From: Tetragonia tetragonoides
Lineage: Eukaryota > Streptophyta > Magnoliopsida > Caryophyllales > Aizoaceae
Assembly: GCA_038025085.1 (NCBI GenBank)
Contig: CM076153.1
Span: 372,001-436,000 of the forward strand
DNA length: 64,000 nucleotides
Direction of reading: 5' to 3'
Shown here one piece after another: positions 30,848 through 41,520 of the stretch. The notes under the pieces were generated by a model. The model ran no database searches. It was not told where the DNA came from and saw only the letters and a program-made list of their open reading frames with translations. How positions within the stretch are numbered: the first letter of the stretch is position 1; every line of letters starts with the position of its first letter. The translations under genes were made by a program, and so were the position numbers.

Positions 30848-31165
30848 TCATTGATGGGTAGATGCTATATGATTCCACATCCCATCGATTTTCCTGGTTA
30901 CGTTGGATAAGTTTCCAGATTGAACAAGTTTTATATTCTCATTTGGCGATTCACCATCTCCTCTGAAGGTCTTTTTTAACAATGTTTCGGCAATCAAGAA
31001 CAAGCCTTGCTGCACCAATGCACCTATTATTGCCTGAGTTGGTGGTACGGGGGAGCAAACCAGAATAAAAACGAATATAAACCATAATTTGCTACCTGCC
31101 ATGTTTTCTTTCTGTTCTGTCGATGGTAGTGAAACTCTCATCTCAACTAGTAGATTATATACCAT
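30848..31165 (-). CDS. Small secreted-protein ORF, unit 2 (hypothetical)
   Basis: The translation is identical to the 11,949-12,266 frame, with the same two candidate start codons and signal-peptide-like stretch. No family is recognised. Confidence 0.4.
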   Translation of the reverse strand: MVYNLLVEMRVSLPSTEQKENMAGSKLWFIFVFILVCSPVPPTQAIIGALVQQGLFLIAETLLKKTFRGDGESPNENIKLVQSGNLSNVTRKIDGMWNHIASTHQ

Positions 31166-31528
31166 GCCAAAAGTAAGGTATGAAATGAAACGTTCCCGTA
31201 CATTTATGTAAATAAATAAATGTTTATAAATTCACTTCAAGCATAGGCAATTTTTCCAAGGCAAAAAGGAATTACTCTGTTTTGTAGAGAGAAATTCGAC
31301 GAATAAACATTACATTACATACCTGATAGGCATTAGCACGAACACCGCCTGTGAACCATAAAAAAAAATTGAATTAATCCAATGAAACGGGAAGCTATGT
31401 CTAAGAGAGAAAGCTGTCAAGTTATGCAAATCCCAAGTTAAAATGCAACGTCCAGACTTCAAAAAATATGACTGAGCAAGTAACATTTATCAACAATACA
31501 GAATCAAGAGGGAAAAAAGAAGCCTTAC

Positions 31529-32017
31529 AGAAGCTCCTGAGCTGGAAGCTTGCTTTGAAAACCTCTCTTCATACAAAAAATGAAAGGGATGCCCTTTTCT
31601 GGAAACAGCAAACAGTTTTATTTTATTTTTTGCCAAGAATTATGTGATGATTGTAGAAACAATATAAACGACTAAGTGGACAACTACAACTTCAAAATGA
31701 TTAAGCTCTCACCGGGCAAAAATGGTACAGATACCTCTCGTCCACCAACTCTCAATACATTCTCCTTCAAATCAATTATTCACTGCAAAATAAGGTCTCG
31801 TCAACTTTTCTGTTAAGCTTAAAGGGAATACGGAATCATGAAGGACATAGCAATTAAGACATATTACCTGATGTTTGCGAAGCATATCAAGACCAAATAG
31901 GAACTCCATGTTGGGAGAGTCAAGGACTGTAAAGGAACATTGGTAAAGTACATTCCCAATCTTCCAAAGGGGACAGGGAATAAGTGAACCAAGCATGTCA
32001 AATTCAGAACCAAGCAT
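31529..32017 (-). pseudogene. DDI1-like protease domain pseudogene, unit 2
   Basis: This copy has the same three exon remnants, the same premature TGA and the same frameshift as unit 1. The lesions therefore predate the duplication. One extra substitution in exon c changes Tyr to Phe. Confidence 0.75.
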
Positions 32018-32350
32018 GATGGCAGAGGATAAAGTTAAGCCAAAACATATCTAGTAGTTTATGTAAAATCTTTACGGAAGGAACAGATACAGTCCACCAA
32101 ATTTCATATCACTACTTGCGGTGAGTGACACGGTTACAATAGGAACTCAAGTGTCAAGTCCGATAACTTCCAAACAGAGTTTAGAAATAAGAAAATGAGG
32201 CAGGAGATTTTTGAAGTTCTTACATCAAAAGACTCCTAAAACACCAGGAGATTTTTGTAAAACAAAATCTACCCTATACTCCTATATAACAACTTTAGTA
32301 ACCTATTTTCTGTAAACTATATAACCTGTATAAGTGCTATACAAACAAAT

Positions 32351-32995
32351 TTACTTCCTGATAAAAACAGGGGCAAGACCAACATGCTCACACCACCTCC
32401 TATTCTTGCTTGTATCTCTGATCTTCTCAATATTGCTCAATTGAACCCGCAGTTCAAACTTGATTCTTGCTATCACCTTGTGAAAATCTGCTGTTTCCTG
32501 TTTAAAAATCACATGGTTACGCGTGATCCAGACATGGTATATGCAAGCTGTCACCGCAGCCTTACACATTGATCTATAAGCTGACGAACCTTGTATGTGT
32601 TTAGAGTCCCCATGCTACAAGCTCAGACCAGCTGCCTGTGGGAGTCTGAAACTGCATGAAAACACCAATCTGTTTCCAGATTTCTCTAGCAAAGGAGCAC
32701 TGTAAAAAAAGGTGTTCATGGCTCACAAAGCACATTTGCTATCCACATTTGCTCCTCTAGCAATAAGTCTATCCCTTGTAAGGAGCTTCTTTTGCATCAT
32801 GACCCAGGCTGTGAAAGAATGCTTTGGGAAACAGTTTCTCCCCCAAACAAACTTGTACCAAGGCTGAATTGGATCACCTGGGTAGAGTGTTGTATAAGCT
32901 GCTTTGGAAGAGAAAGCAGGAGGGACAGAAATCCATAGCAGCTCCCCATTCTGAACAAGAACACACTTCAGTGCCTCATCTCTAAGATTAATTCT
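32351..32995 (-). mobile_element. LINE 3' remnant (minus), unit 2
   Basis: This is the copy of the zf-RVT remnant at 13,452-14,095. A one-base insertion near 32,600 shortens the open frame relative to unit 1, so the two are diverging neutrally. Confidence 0.75.
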
Positions 32996-33127
32996 ACAAC
33001 AATATATAGAGATACTTTATACAAAAGGCTCATTTCGATGGTTTACCCTAATAATAATGCAAATTTATCACAACCCACTTCCTTCATTTATTCTATACAA
33101 ATGATCAACTCTCTTCTCTCTCTCTAG

Positions 33128-33620
33128 GTATACATATGTATAAATGTTGTTAATCGCTGTTCCCTCTGTGAGACAGCATGCGAGACTAATGCTCATCTCT
33201 TTTTTGAATGTCCTTTGGCAAGAGATGTGTGGCAGGGCATCCAGCAATGGTTGGGAATCACTAGAAGAGCATTAAGCCTTAAGCATGAGATAAGATGGTT
33301 CAGAAATCACGTTAGAGGCAAAGCCTGGGCTAGCAGGTTGAAGAGATGTGTCCTCACTGCCACTGTTTATGAAGTTTGGAAAGAACGAAATCAAAGAATC
33401 TTTGCTGGGAGAAAGAGCAATATCTCTCAACTCATCTGGCAGATCAAGTACTACACTAGTGCTAGGATGATGTCCATCAAAACTATTGAGGAAAGCGCCA
33501 TGTTGGATGCTCTCCTCAACTAGTCCTCTCTGTCTTCCCTCCCCTTCTCTGTATTTTTCTAGGCTTTTTCTGGTTTTTAAAGGGATGATTCCCCACATTG
33601 GGGCCCTGAGTCTGTACTAG
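33128..33620 (+). mobile_element. LINE 3' remnant (plus) lacking its tail, unit 2
   Basis: This is the copy of the plus-strand LINE remnant. After TCTGTACTAG (33,611-33,620) it lacks the 89 bp that in unit 1 (14,721-14,809) hold the end of the 3' UTR and the poly(A) tail. Confidence 0.75.
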
Positions 33621-33717
33621 AAATTAGAAAATTATAATCAATATTCACTCACATATATAACATTTTATTAGTCAAAAGCATAATTTGTGGTTGTGGGCAT
33701 ACTATTATCAATATCAA

Positions 33718-34029
33718 TCTTCTCTATATATATAAAGCTGGTATATTTCGTGAGTTTTGAGCCGCGCCACATCATTAAATATATTATTAGAATAATTTTT
33801 AAAAAAATATAATTGAGAGTTTGACTTGTAATAAAATAACTAGAGTTTTATAAGTGTTATAACTTAATCTTTATCGAACCTTCGAAAGCAAATGTAATCT
33901 TCTACACATCTTCAAAAAAAAATAATATTTATACCATCGTATTCGCATCGGAAAATACTTCAAAATGAGATGCATTTACAATATGTTTAATATCAACGTA
34001 TAAGATCATATATCCAATTTTAATTAGCG

Positions 34030-34092
<63 letters not shown>

Positions 34093-34183
34093 TAAAATAT
34101 ATAATAGTGAAGAATAAAATAACAAGGAAAATAATAAAAATATATTTAACTTAACTCGTGCATCGCACGGGCATCATTACTAG
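33718..34183 (+). mobile_element. Small non-autonomous Helitron, unit 2
   Basis: This is the copy of the Helitron at 14908-15369, with the same CTAG end and hairpin, a slightly longer (AT)n run (34,033-34,086) and a few substitutions. Confidence 0.75.
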
Positions 34184-35699
34184 TACAAATACAAATACAA
34201 ATATCAATACTTTAGAATTTAGATTCCACTTCAAGATTTATCCCCTGTTATTCATTCCTAGAAACAAGGAATCAGCAAAGTATTTTCTTTTCTTAGTAAA
34301 CACAAGCAAAGTATCTTCCCATCCTTTCTGTTTACTTCATTACCTTACCAATTACCATTCATTCTCTATAAGCTGTTAGCCTAAATCCTAATACAAACAT
34401 AAACGCAACTACTTAACCCTGGCCTATGAATTTAATTATCAATTGTTTAGGGCGTGCTTGGATTGTGGAGGTTACAAGTAATTGTGAATTGTGCAACTTG
34501 GTCGAGGGGAGGGAAAATGAAAAATAATAATAAATATAATACCTATCACCTCCCCTACAAGGCTATGACTATAGTCTATACCTTCCTGCATTTTACCTTG
34601 TAATTTAATTTAATCTATTATCGTCAGCCGAATCCAAATACATTTATGAGTTTGAATTGATTGCCATATACTTGGAAGGGCTTTGCAAAGGCAACAACCA
34701 TGTGGTCTGTGGATGTGGAATCCCAAATCCCATGCCATATTGCCATCCCTACCAATTCCGATCCTTTTTTCTTTTCTTTGACAAACCAAACGAAAACGAC
34801 TACTCAACCAACTATGCAACAATCAAGCAATCAACAGCGACCAACTTGCTGATTGCTACTAAACTCATACCATTAATAACATAATAAGAGTACGTGTCCA
34901 TACACACAAGCTAAGCACAACTAAATTTACTACTCCGTTAGTAACCAATGCTTCTGCTAGGTTGGTTTAGGTGAGCCAGGATCCTCTGCAGTACCAATTT
35001 TGGTGTTGTCCCTTTCTTCTCTTTTTTTGTTTCCTCCCAACTTCCAAATTTCTCAACCCTCCCTATTTCCACTGTAAAATAGGGATGGATCTCTGTAGAA
35101 CTGCAGAAAATCTAAACCCAATTTAAGTTGGGTTGGGCGTCACTCACAACTCACAACTCACAAATTAGAAGTATTCCATTGTGCCGTATTGTATTTGTAT
35201 CTAGTGGAGAATCCAAATTGAAATCTAAGAAATGCATGTCGAGAGACATCATTATTTTGTCACTGATTAAATATTTAATTACATGAAGAGCTAGAGAATC
35301 TTTGGGATTCTATGAGCCCTTTCCATCATATTATAAGCTACAAAAATTTTGATTGGAAGGAAAAAGCGGCCACGTAATACAACTTGACAAAAAAAAGTAC
35401 TCTTATCTTTGCGTGGTGACATAGTACGTAGAGTATCTGATTTACTACTCCATATCTCCAAGCAACCTCAACTCACAAGCAACCGATTATTATCCCCCTT
35501 CAAGGCTTCAACTAAACTATGGTAGGGAGCAATGAGCATGATTGGTTGTCCATAACATTAATATTAACAGTAACCTTTATTTCTATTTAAAAGGAAGTGT
35601 TGTTTAACGATTTTCCAAATTAATAAGTAAGAATGAAAGGTTACCCTACCCTACCCAATCAATCCATTCTATCTTGATATCAGGCAACCCTATCTAAAG

Positions 35700-36115
35700 A
35701 TGGCTTCGTGCCGTGCTTGGGCCGTGCTCGTGCCGTCCTTCGTGCTTTGTAACAGTGTCGTGCCGTGTCGTGATTATAGTTGTCGTGCTTCGTGTCGTGT
35801 CGTGTCGTGCCTGCTCTTCCAAAAGGTAGGCCCAGATCGTGCCCGTGCTCGTGTTTGTGTCGTGCCGTGCCCGTGTCGTGCGTGCCGTGCCTATGCTTTT
35901 TTTAAATAATATTAAAATTTTCGTCGTGCCGTGTCGTGTCTGACCGTGCCCGATCGTGCTTTCTTTTCAAAATCCTTGTCCGGGCCCAGCCCAGGCCCAG
36001 TCATTCGTGCTCGGGCCCGTGTTTTCTCCGTTTTGCTCGTGTCGTGCCATGCTAAAAGCGTGCTCGGTCGTGCCGTGCCTCGTGCCTCGTGCTAATCGTG
36101 CCCAGTGTCATCTCT
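35700..36115. mobile_element. CGTGC-rich element with 14-bp flanking direct repeats, intact
   Basis: A 416-bp segment of degenerate CGTGC/GTCGTG units is bounded by AACCCTATCTAAAG at 35,686-35,699 and again at 36,116-36,129. The ends read AGATGGC on the left and GTCATCT on the right, a short imperfect inverted repeat. The flanking repeat looks like a target-site duplication, so the array is probably an inserted element and not a local satellite. The superfamily is uncertain. Confidence 0.65.
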
Positions 36116-36189
36116 AACCCTATCTAAAGGGAAGGATTCAGAGTAATTTCTTCAAATCTCCGTCTTTGTACAATATCTTGTGCAGCATG

Positions 36190-36416
36190 TGTTGTGCGGA
36201 CTTAGTTCACCGTGGACCAAGTAATTTTGAGGACTGGTTCCATGTAAAGTAAGGGGTGACTCCAGGTAAAGTAAGGGGGTGGCTCCAGGTGAAGTAGGGA
36301 TGGTGCCAAGTATAAATGTTAGGGGTGGCTCCACTTTTAGAGGGGGGTGGCTCCAAGTGAAGTAGGGGTAATTTCAAGTATTGATCCACCATGGACTAAG
36401 TCCACACAAGTTTTTG
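36190..36416 (+). mobile_element. MITE A (CTTGTGTGGACTTAGTCC family)
   Basis: The TIRs are about 28 bp (left TGTGCGGACTTAGTTCACCG, right the complement, ending CACACAAG). The interior holds repeated GGGTGGCTCCAGGTGAAGTA-like units. Each TIR contains a near-palindrome, GTCCACCGTGGAC. The same long form occurs inverted at 37,041-37,267 and in the same orientation at 57,465-57,668. Confidence 0.75.
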
Positions 36417-36421
36417 TATAT

Positions 36422-36550
36422 CTTGTGTGGATTTAGTTCACGGTGGACCAAAAATCAAATCTTTTTCAAAAATACCTCCCACATCCCTAAAAAATTTGGA
36501 CTATATCTTGATTCAACCTTTAATTCACTGTGTACTAAATCCACACAAAA
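36422..36550 (+). mobile_element. MITE B (short form)
   Basis: The ends CTTGTGTGGATTTAGTTCAC and ACTAAATCCACACAA are inverted repeats of the same family as MITE A, but the 129-bp element lacks the CTCCAGG repeat interior. It abuts MITE A. Confidence 0.65.
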
Positions 36551-36559
36551 TAAACTGAC

Positions 36560-37040
36560 GTCTTTCAATTAGAGGAGGTGGATTATGGCTTTTAGATAAA
36601 AAAAAAGGGTGATTTTTTAAAACTGGATAGATAGAGAGAAGAAAACAGTACAGAAGAGAAAGAAAACAATAAAGAATCCAAACGAACACCTGATATGTAT
36701 TTTGTTGCTGGCTTGGGCTGGCTATCCATGACCATGATCCATAGCCATACTCATAGGAGAAAATCCCAAGGAAAAAGCCGAGTGACCATGATCCAATTCA
36801 ATTCACTGGCGTTCATTATTTTTGAGGCACTTTAGTACAATCACACAGCCTTAACAAGCAAAAACAAAAATTAAATACAGTAACTTTGGGTCGACCCATT
36901 GACATACATGCTGTAGCCGTTGTTACACTATTCTCTTTGGTGGACTTGGATTAATTTTGTCAAAGTCTTTGGATATGGGCCACTGTACTTGGACAGTCGG
37001 ACCATCGCATTATAATTTTACCTTCGGGGTCAACCTTATT
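36560..37040. other. Spacer between MITEs
   Basis: No gene or named repeat is seen in these 480 bp; it is unique-looking AT-rich sequence. Confidence 0.5.
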
Positions 37041-37267
37041 ACAAAAACTTGTGTGAACTTAGTCCATGGTGGATCAATATTTAGAGTCACTCCCTACTTC
37101 ACATGGAGCCATCCTCCTCTAAGAGTGGAGCCAACCTTACTTCACCTAGAGCCACCCCTCAAATTTATACTTGGCACAACCCCTACTTCACCTGGAGCCA
37201 CCCCCTTACTTCACCTGAAGCCACCCCTCAAAATTACTTGGTCCATGGTGGACTAAGTCCACACAAG
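37041..37267 (-). mobile_element. MITE C (long form, inverted relative to A)
   Basis: This is the long form of the family in reverse orientation, starting ACAAAAACTTGTGTG and ending CCACACAAG. Together with MITE A it forms a long inverted repeat with arms of about 220 bp and a loop of about 620 bp. Confidence 0.75.
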
Positions 37268-37334
37268 ACCTACTGCAACCTTATGTCGTTAATTTTTCTC
37301 ATATTGGCCTTTACTCTTGGAAAAATCAGCCCGT

Positions 37335-37452
37335 CTTGTGTGGATTTAGTCTACCATAAACCAAGCCAGGATATAGCGCAAATATTTTAAGGACATGAAA
37401 AATATTTTTTAAAAAATTTGATCTCTAAATCCACCGTGAATTAAATCCACAG
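37335..37452 (+). mobile_element. MITE D (short, degenerate form)
   Basis: The left end is CTTGTGTGGATTTAGTC. The right end holds AATCCACCGTG and AAATCCACAG, so the right TIR is eroded. Size and ends match the short form. Confidence 0.5.
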
Positions 37453-37921
37453 TACACTATATTTTGATCCCAGCAAATCAAAAAGATCCAAGCCTATGAA
37501 GTCCGAAGAAAAAAGTGATTACAAGACATTTTTCTATACTCATAATGGTAGGGGTTAATAATGTGATGATACTCTGTCTTAGCGTGCATTCACTTAAACA
37601 AACTTTGATTAGTTAGTCTAGCTACCTTTTCCAATTATAGATATTGTATAATACTTCATTCAGATGTAACATAATTAAACCAAAAAAATCCTTGAACTCT
37701 TTAGTTTTGTATTATCACTCTTTTGATTATGATCGTCTCTCAAAAGCAGAAACTCGTATGAGTTAACTTAAACTCAACACTAATTGAATGTAGAACCTTA
37801 GAAGCACAGAGTCGTAACAATATTCAAATTAAGAAAAAGTCCGGTTATGATCAAATCTCAAGTAGTAAAAAACCACCAAAACTTTGAGGCCTAATTGGAA
37901 AATTATTTTCTAATTTGGACA

Positions 37922-38350
37922 TTAATGATTGGCCAAGACATCAAGGCACTTGGCCCATAGATGATCGCTCCTATTATGAACCTTAGAAGCCCTTTTTTCT
38001 AAGTCCATTTCAGCCAAGAAATCATTCACAATCAAATCATTGCAACTTTTTCCCATCAGAATAAGTTGCTTACAACACTTACCCTCAACATGAACCCTGA
38101 AAAAATCATTACTCATAATTTCAGAAGCACAATCCAATGTAACTTTTGATGTACAAAACAATAGTGCTGCCCCTTCTGGGTCATCGGAAGCCTGCGCGGA
38201 GAAGCTGATGTCCGAATCGGAGTCGTCGGGCGCTAACTCGCTGTCCGGGGTCAGGAACCCGTCGAACATATCATCTGCTAGAGTGAGTCTTGATATAGTC
38301 ACCAAGGCTAAGGTAATGGCTAGGAATGATAACAATAGTGACCTTCCCAT
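37922..38350 (-). CDS. Small secreted prolamin-like (ECA1-type) protein, copy 1
   Basis: This is a single-exon gene of 142 aa with an N-terminal signal peptide of about 25 residues, an acidic Asp/Ser-rich linker (about 35-60) and a C-terminal six-cysteine domain (Cys 66, 74, 92, 93, 103, 135). The pattern C-x7-C-x17-CC-x9-C and the motif VHVEGKCCKQL fit the prolamin-like domain family (PF05617), which includes ECA1 gametogenesis-related and egg-cell-secreted proteins. An NRS N-glycosylation-type site lies at about 126-128. The paralogue at 39,646-40,074 is 1.3 kb away on the same strand. A role in reproduction is known for some family members but is only an inference here. Confidence 0.85.
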   Translation of the reverse strand: MGRSLLLSFLAITLALVTISRLTLADDMFDGFLTPDSELAPDDSDSDISFSAQASDDPEGAALLFCTSKVTLDCASEIMSNDFFRVHVEGKCCKQLILMGKSCNDLIVNDFLAEMDLEKRASKVHNRSDHLWAKCLDVLANH

Positions 38351-38692
38351 TAGGCTCTTCTTTTAGACTATGTTCTAGTTGATTTTGAACGTTTTACTTG
38401 GGATGGATACTGTGAGTGGCAAAAGCTATGGGTGAGATTTATTATGTATAGGATTTTAGTTTGTGACTTTGTGTAGCTATATTCCTATATGTAACGTTCT
38501 GCTTTTTGGTTAAATTTCAAAGAAAGAGAGCATGGACATGAGGCTTCTTCAATATTCACTTGACTCCCATTAATTTTGAACATGAGAAACGCAAGTTATT
38601 GTACTTCTTAGACAATGTGGTTCATATGGTGAATTTGCCTTTTTGTTGTAGGATGTTTTTTGTTCTATATTTGGCACCTAATATTAGCATGT

Positions 38693-38815
38693 CTTGTGTG
38701 AACTTAGTCCACCGTGGACCAAAAACATTATTGAAATTTTTAAGGATATAAAGGATATATTTAAAAAGATTTATACCATTGATCCACCACGAACTAAGTC
38801 CACGCAAGTTTTTGT
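38693..38815 (+). mobile_element. MITE E (short form)
   Basis: The TIRs are CTTGTGTGAACTTAGTCCACC and the complement ending GTCCACGCAAG, over 123 bp. It lies between the two prolamin-like genes, about 340 bp upstream of copy 1. Confidence 0.7.
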
Positions 38816-39645
38816 TTAATTATTGTATTAGAGCGTTGTCAAAATGTTAGTGGGCTAGGGCCAAGAAATATAGTGGGGTGGGTCTCAATTAACAATATGA
38901 ACTCATTTAAATCTTTGGGCTGTAGCGGTGTCCAGGCCCACCATTTCGTTTACTAATATGAAGTGGATTTTATTTTATTTTTTAACAAGATATTTTCCTC
39001 ACCCAAAAGTGGAATATTTATTGAAGATGTGTGTGTTTGACCAATTGGTATATACATAAGCTAAAACTTAGGAATTATGGAATTAAAAGATGTTTTAGTA
39101 GTTAATTTAGAAGTATCATCCTCAATTGTTAGGATGAGGGTTCAAAAACTATCTCGACTTTTGTGTTCCTCTAATAGCTAAAAGTTGTAACTTTATAATA
39201 GGGTTTCAAGTATTTTCGTGAGCGCCCACAAGAATTATTAATTGTACCTTAGACAATGTGTTGGGAAGTTCCATTTAGCCACTCTAAAGAAAAGAAGCTT
39301 CTCTATGCATTATTCACACTTCATTCAAACCCTTATACCTTGGAATGTTCGTTTCATCATAACTTATAGCTATCTAACTTTATATTTTTGGGTGAACATT
39401 CAGTCGAAATTGCATGCCTTAGCAACAAGGAAACTATTTTGAGTATTCAATATGATCAAATTTAAAGTAATAATCTCTATCATAACAATACCTTATAAAA
39501 TTAAAGGAGCATACACTGCAGTATTGAGTATTCAATATGATCATATTTAAAGTAATCAAAAGAGTTACCCAATGAGAGGCCTAATAATAACTAGTAGTAA
39601 CAAAAGTATAGAAACATTATTTGTAGTCAATTTATTGACTTGGAC
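38816..39645. other. Spacer between prolamin-like genes
   Basis: No gene is seen. A short direct repeat (GTATTGAGTATTCAATATGATCA-like blocks at about 39,440 and 39,520) is the only structure noticed. Confidence 0.5.
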
Positions 39646-40074
39646 TTAATACTTGTTAGCCAAAACTTCAATACACTTATTCCAAAGATGATCACTCCTA
39701 TTATGAACCTTAGAAAACTTCTCTTTCACATCAAATGCAGCAAGTATACCATTCACAAGCAGATCATTACATTGTTTCCCCATCCTTGTTAGTTGCTTGC
39801 AACACCTACCCTCAACATGAACCCGAAAAAAGTCATGGCTTAGCAACTCGGAAGCACAATCCAATGTAACTCTGGACTCACAATTCAACAATTCAATGTC
39901 AGGGGTAGGCACAGGGGAAAAGGTGACATCGGAGTCGGAATCGTCGGGCGCTAAGTCGCTATCGGGGGCGAGGAGGTCGTCCATCATGGTTTCCTCTAGG
40001 GTCTGGCCTGAAATGGTCATCACCATGGCCAAGCCAATTGCTAGGAATAATGGTAGCAGCCATGACCTTGCCAT
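39646..40074 (-). CDS. Small secreted prolamin-like (ECA1-type) protein, copy 2
   Basis: This is a 142-aa single-exon paralogue of the 37,922-38,350 gene. A signal peptide of about 24 residues precedes an acidic linker with the shared LAPDDSDSD motif and the same six cysteines (65, 73, 91, 92, 102, 134), then the shared VHNRSDHLW segment. The linker and signal regions differ far more than the cysteine domain, the usual pattern for secreted cysteine-rich families. A TATA-like box lies about 75 bp upstream of the ATG. Both copies are intact. Confidence 0.85.
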   Translation of the reverse strand: MARSWLLPLFLAIGLAMVMTISGQTLEETMMDDLLAPDSDLAPDDSDSDVTFSPVPTPDIELLNCESRVTLDCASELLSHDFFRVHVEGRCCKQLTRMGKQCNDLLVNGILAAFDVKEKFSKVHNRSDHLWNKCIEVLANKY

Positions 40075-40147
40075 TTTGCTTGATGTTATATTTCTAGCTA
40101 GTTGAAACCTTTTTTTTTGTTGTGACTAATTTGTTTTTTAAGTGTAC

Positions 40148-40156
40148 TATATATAA
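40148..40156 (-). promoter_or_regulatory. TATA-like box of prolamin-like copy 2
   Basis: On the minus strand the sequence reads TTATATATA about 75 bp before the ATG at 40,074, the expected place for a TATA box. Confidence 0.5.
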
Positions 40157-41520
40157 GGCCGAAGTGTCTTGGGCACTTGGGCTGTATAAGCTATAGATGT
40201 AACGTTTAACTTTTTAACCTTTGTCAAAAAAAAAAAAAAATCAAAAAAAAAGTTCGACATTTTTCTTTTGTTAAAGAAAACTCGTTCAGCCATTCAAGGG
40301 TATTCATTCACTACATTAACTTGGCACACCCTTTTGGATTTTGTTTTTTTGAAAATTATTGCTGAAAATACCTTTATAATTTAGTTTTGACACCCATATT
40401 ATTACTTTTCTAGATTCGGCAGTGTCGGTACTATTATCACAAGCAAGCGCTAAAACAAACTACTTACTGCGCACCCCGTAATATCTATGACTAGTCAAAT
40501 GGAGAATAATTTTAATCTATTAAACTTATATGCCACCACCACTATACATTGGTGTCTTTATTCTACCTTTTTCCTGTGAAGATGCAAAGGATGCATTGAT
40601 GTTGGCTACCATTTGCCTTCTCCACCTTGCTTGAAGTCCCATAGGCCAGAGTCTTTCTTACTCTTATAAACATCAACATCGCTTGCTCATTTTTGCCAAA
40701 GGGGCAGCTCAGAGTGAAACTTTTTGGTGATCTTTCCTTGCAGATTGTCTAAGCTTTTCGGTTTCATTTGGTGCAAGTTTATGATCCAGGCTTCTCTTTG
40801 TCCTGGCATCATACCCGATGGGAAACAAAAACACACAGTGGAAGAAAAGAACCACACTACAGGCGAACCTTTCTCTGACGGTGCAAAAGAGAACTGCAGA
40901 AAGTATGGATAGAGCTCTAACTTCGATATGAAATTACAAGGGACAGGTGAAAACAGAGCGGATTCAAGCAATCTTATCATAATCAGAATACACAGGCGGA
41001 GTTCGGCATGGTAGATCAAGGAGCACAAATACAAAGAATAATCTACAATCAGCAATCCAGAGGCAGAGAATGAATTTCAGAAAAACATGTTACAACATTA
41101 GGACTGTAAGTACAGATAACATGTTACAACATTGATATCATAGATATTAGCTACATGTTTCTTTTTACAGAATCAGTTGACCAGTTCTGTGACTGAATTT
41201 TCTTAAGGTAACATGCAGCCACAAACAGAGATAAACAAAATATATATCGTCATCATCTAAACAAGAGAGATGGTTAATCATGCATATGACTGAGGAAGGT
41301 GCCTTTCTCCTTGATCCAAACCCTCTAACTCATACCAGATTATTCACATAGTATCTTCAAGTACCTCGGTTTTCGGTTTTCAATTGGTTCTCTGAGTACC
41401 TCCTCTGAATTTCACATTCACCATCTCTACACCCAACCTGGGCTTATTATACATACATGTGCCCAGGTGGAATGTTAAAAAGATCTTTATCACATCTTCT
41501 CTGCAAGGGAGAGCTGACTT
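40157..41520. other. Spacer and probable NCA1 3' UTR
   Basis: No independent gene is supported. Part of 40,700-41,520 is probably the 3' UTR of NCA1. Overlapping short frames on both strands at 40,687-41,055 lack family features. Confidence 0.4.

Noticed and set aside
36152..37390. Short Pro/His-rich frames over 36.1-37.4 kb
   Set aside because: They are translations of MITEs A and C.
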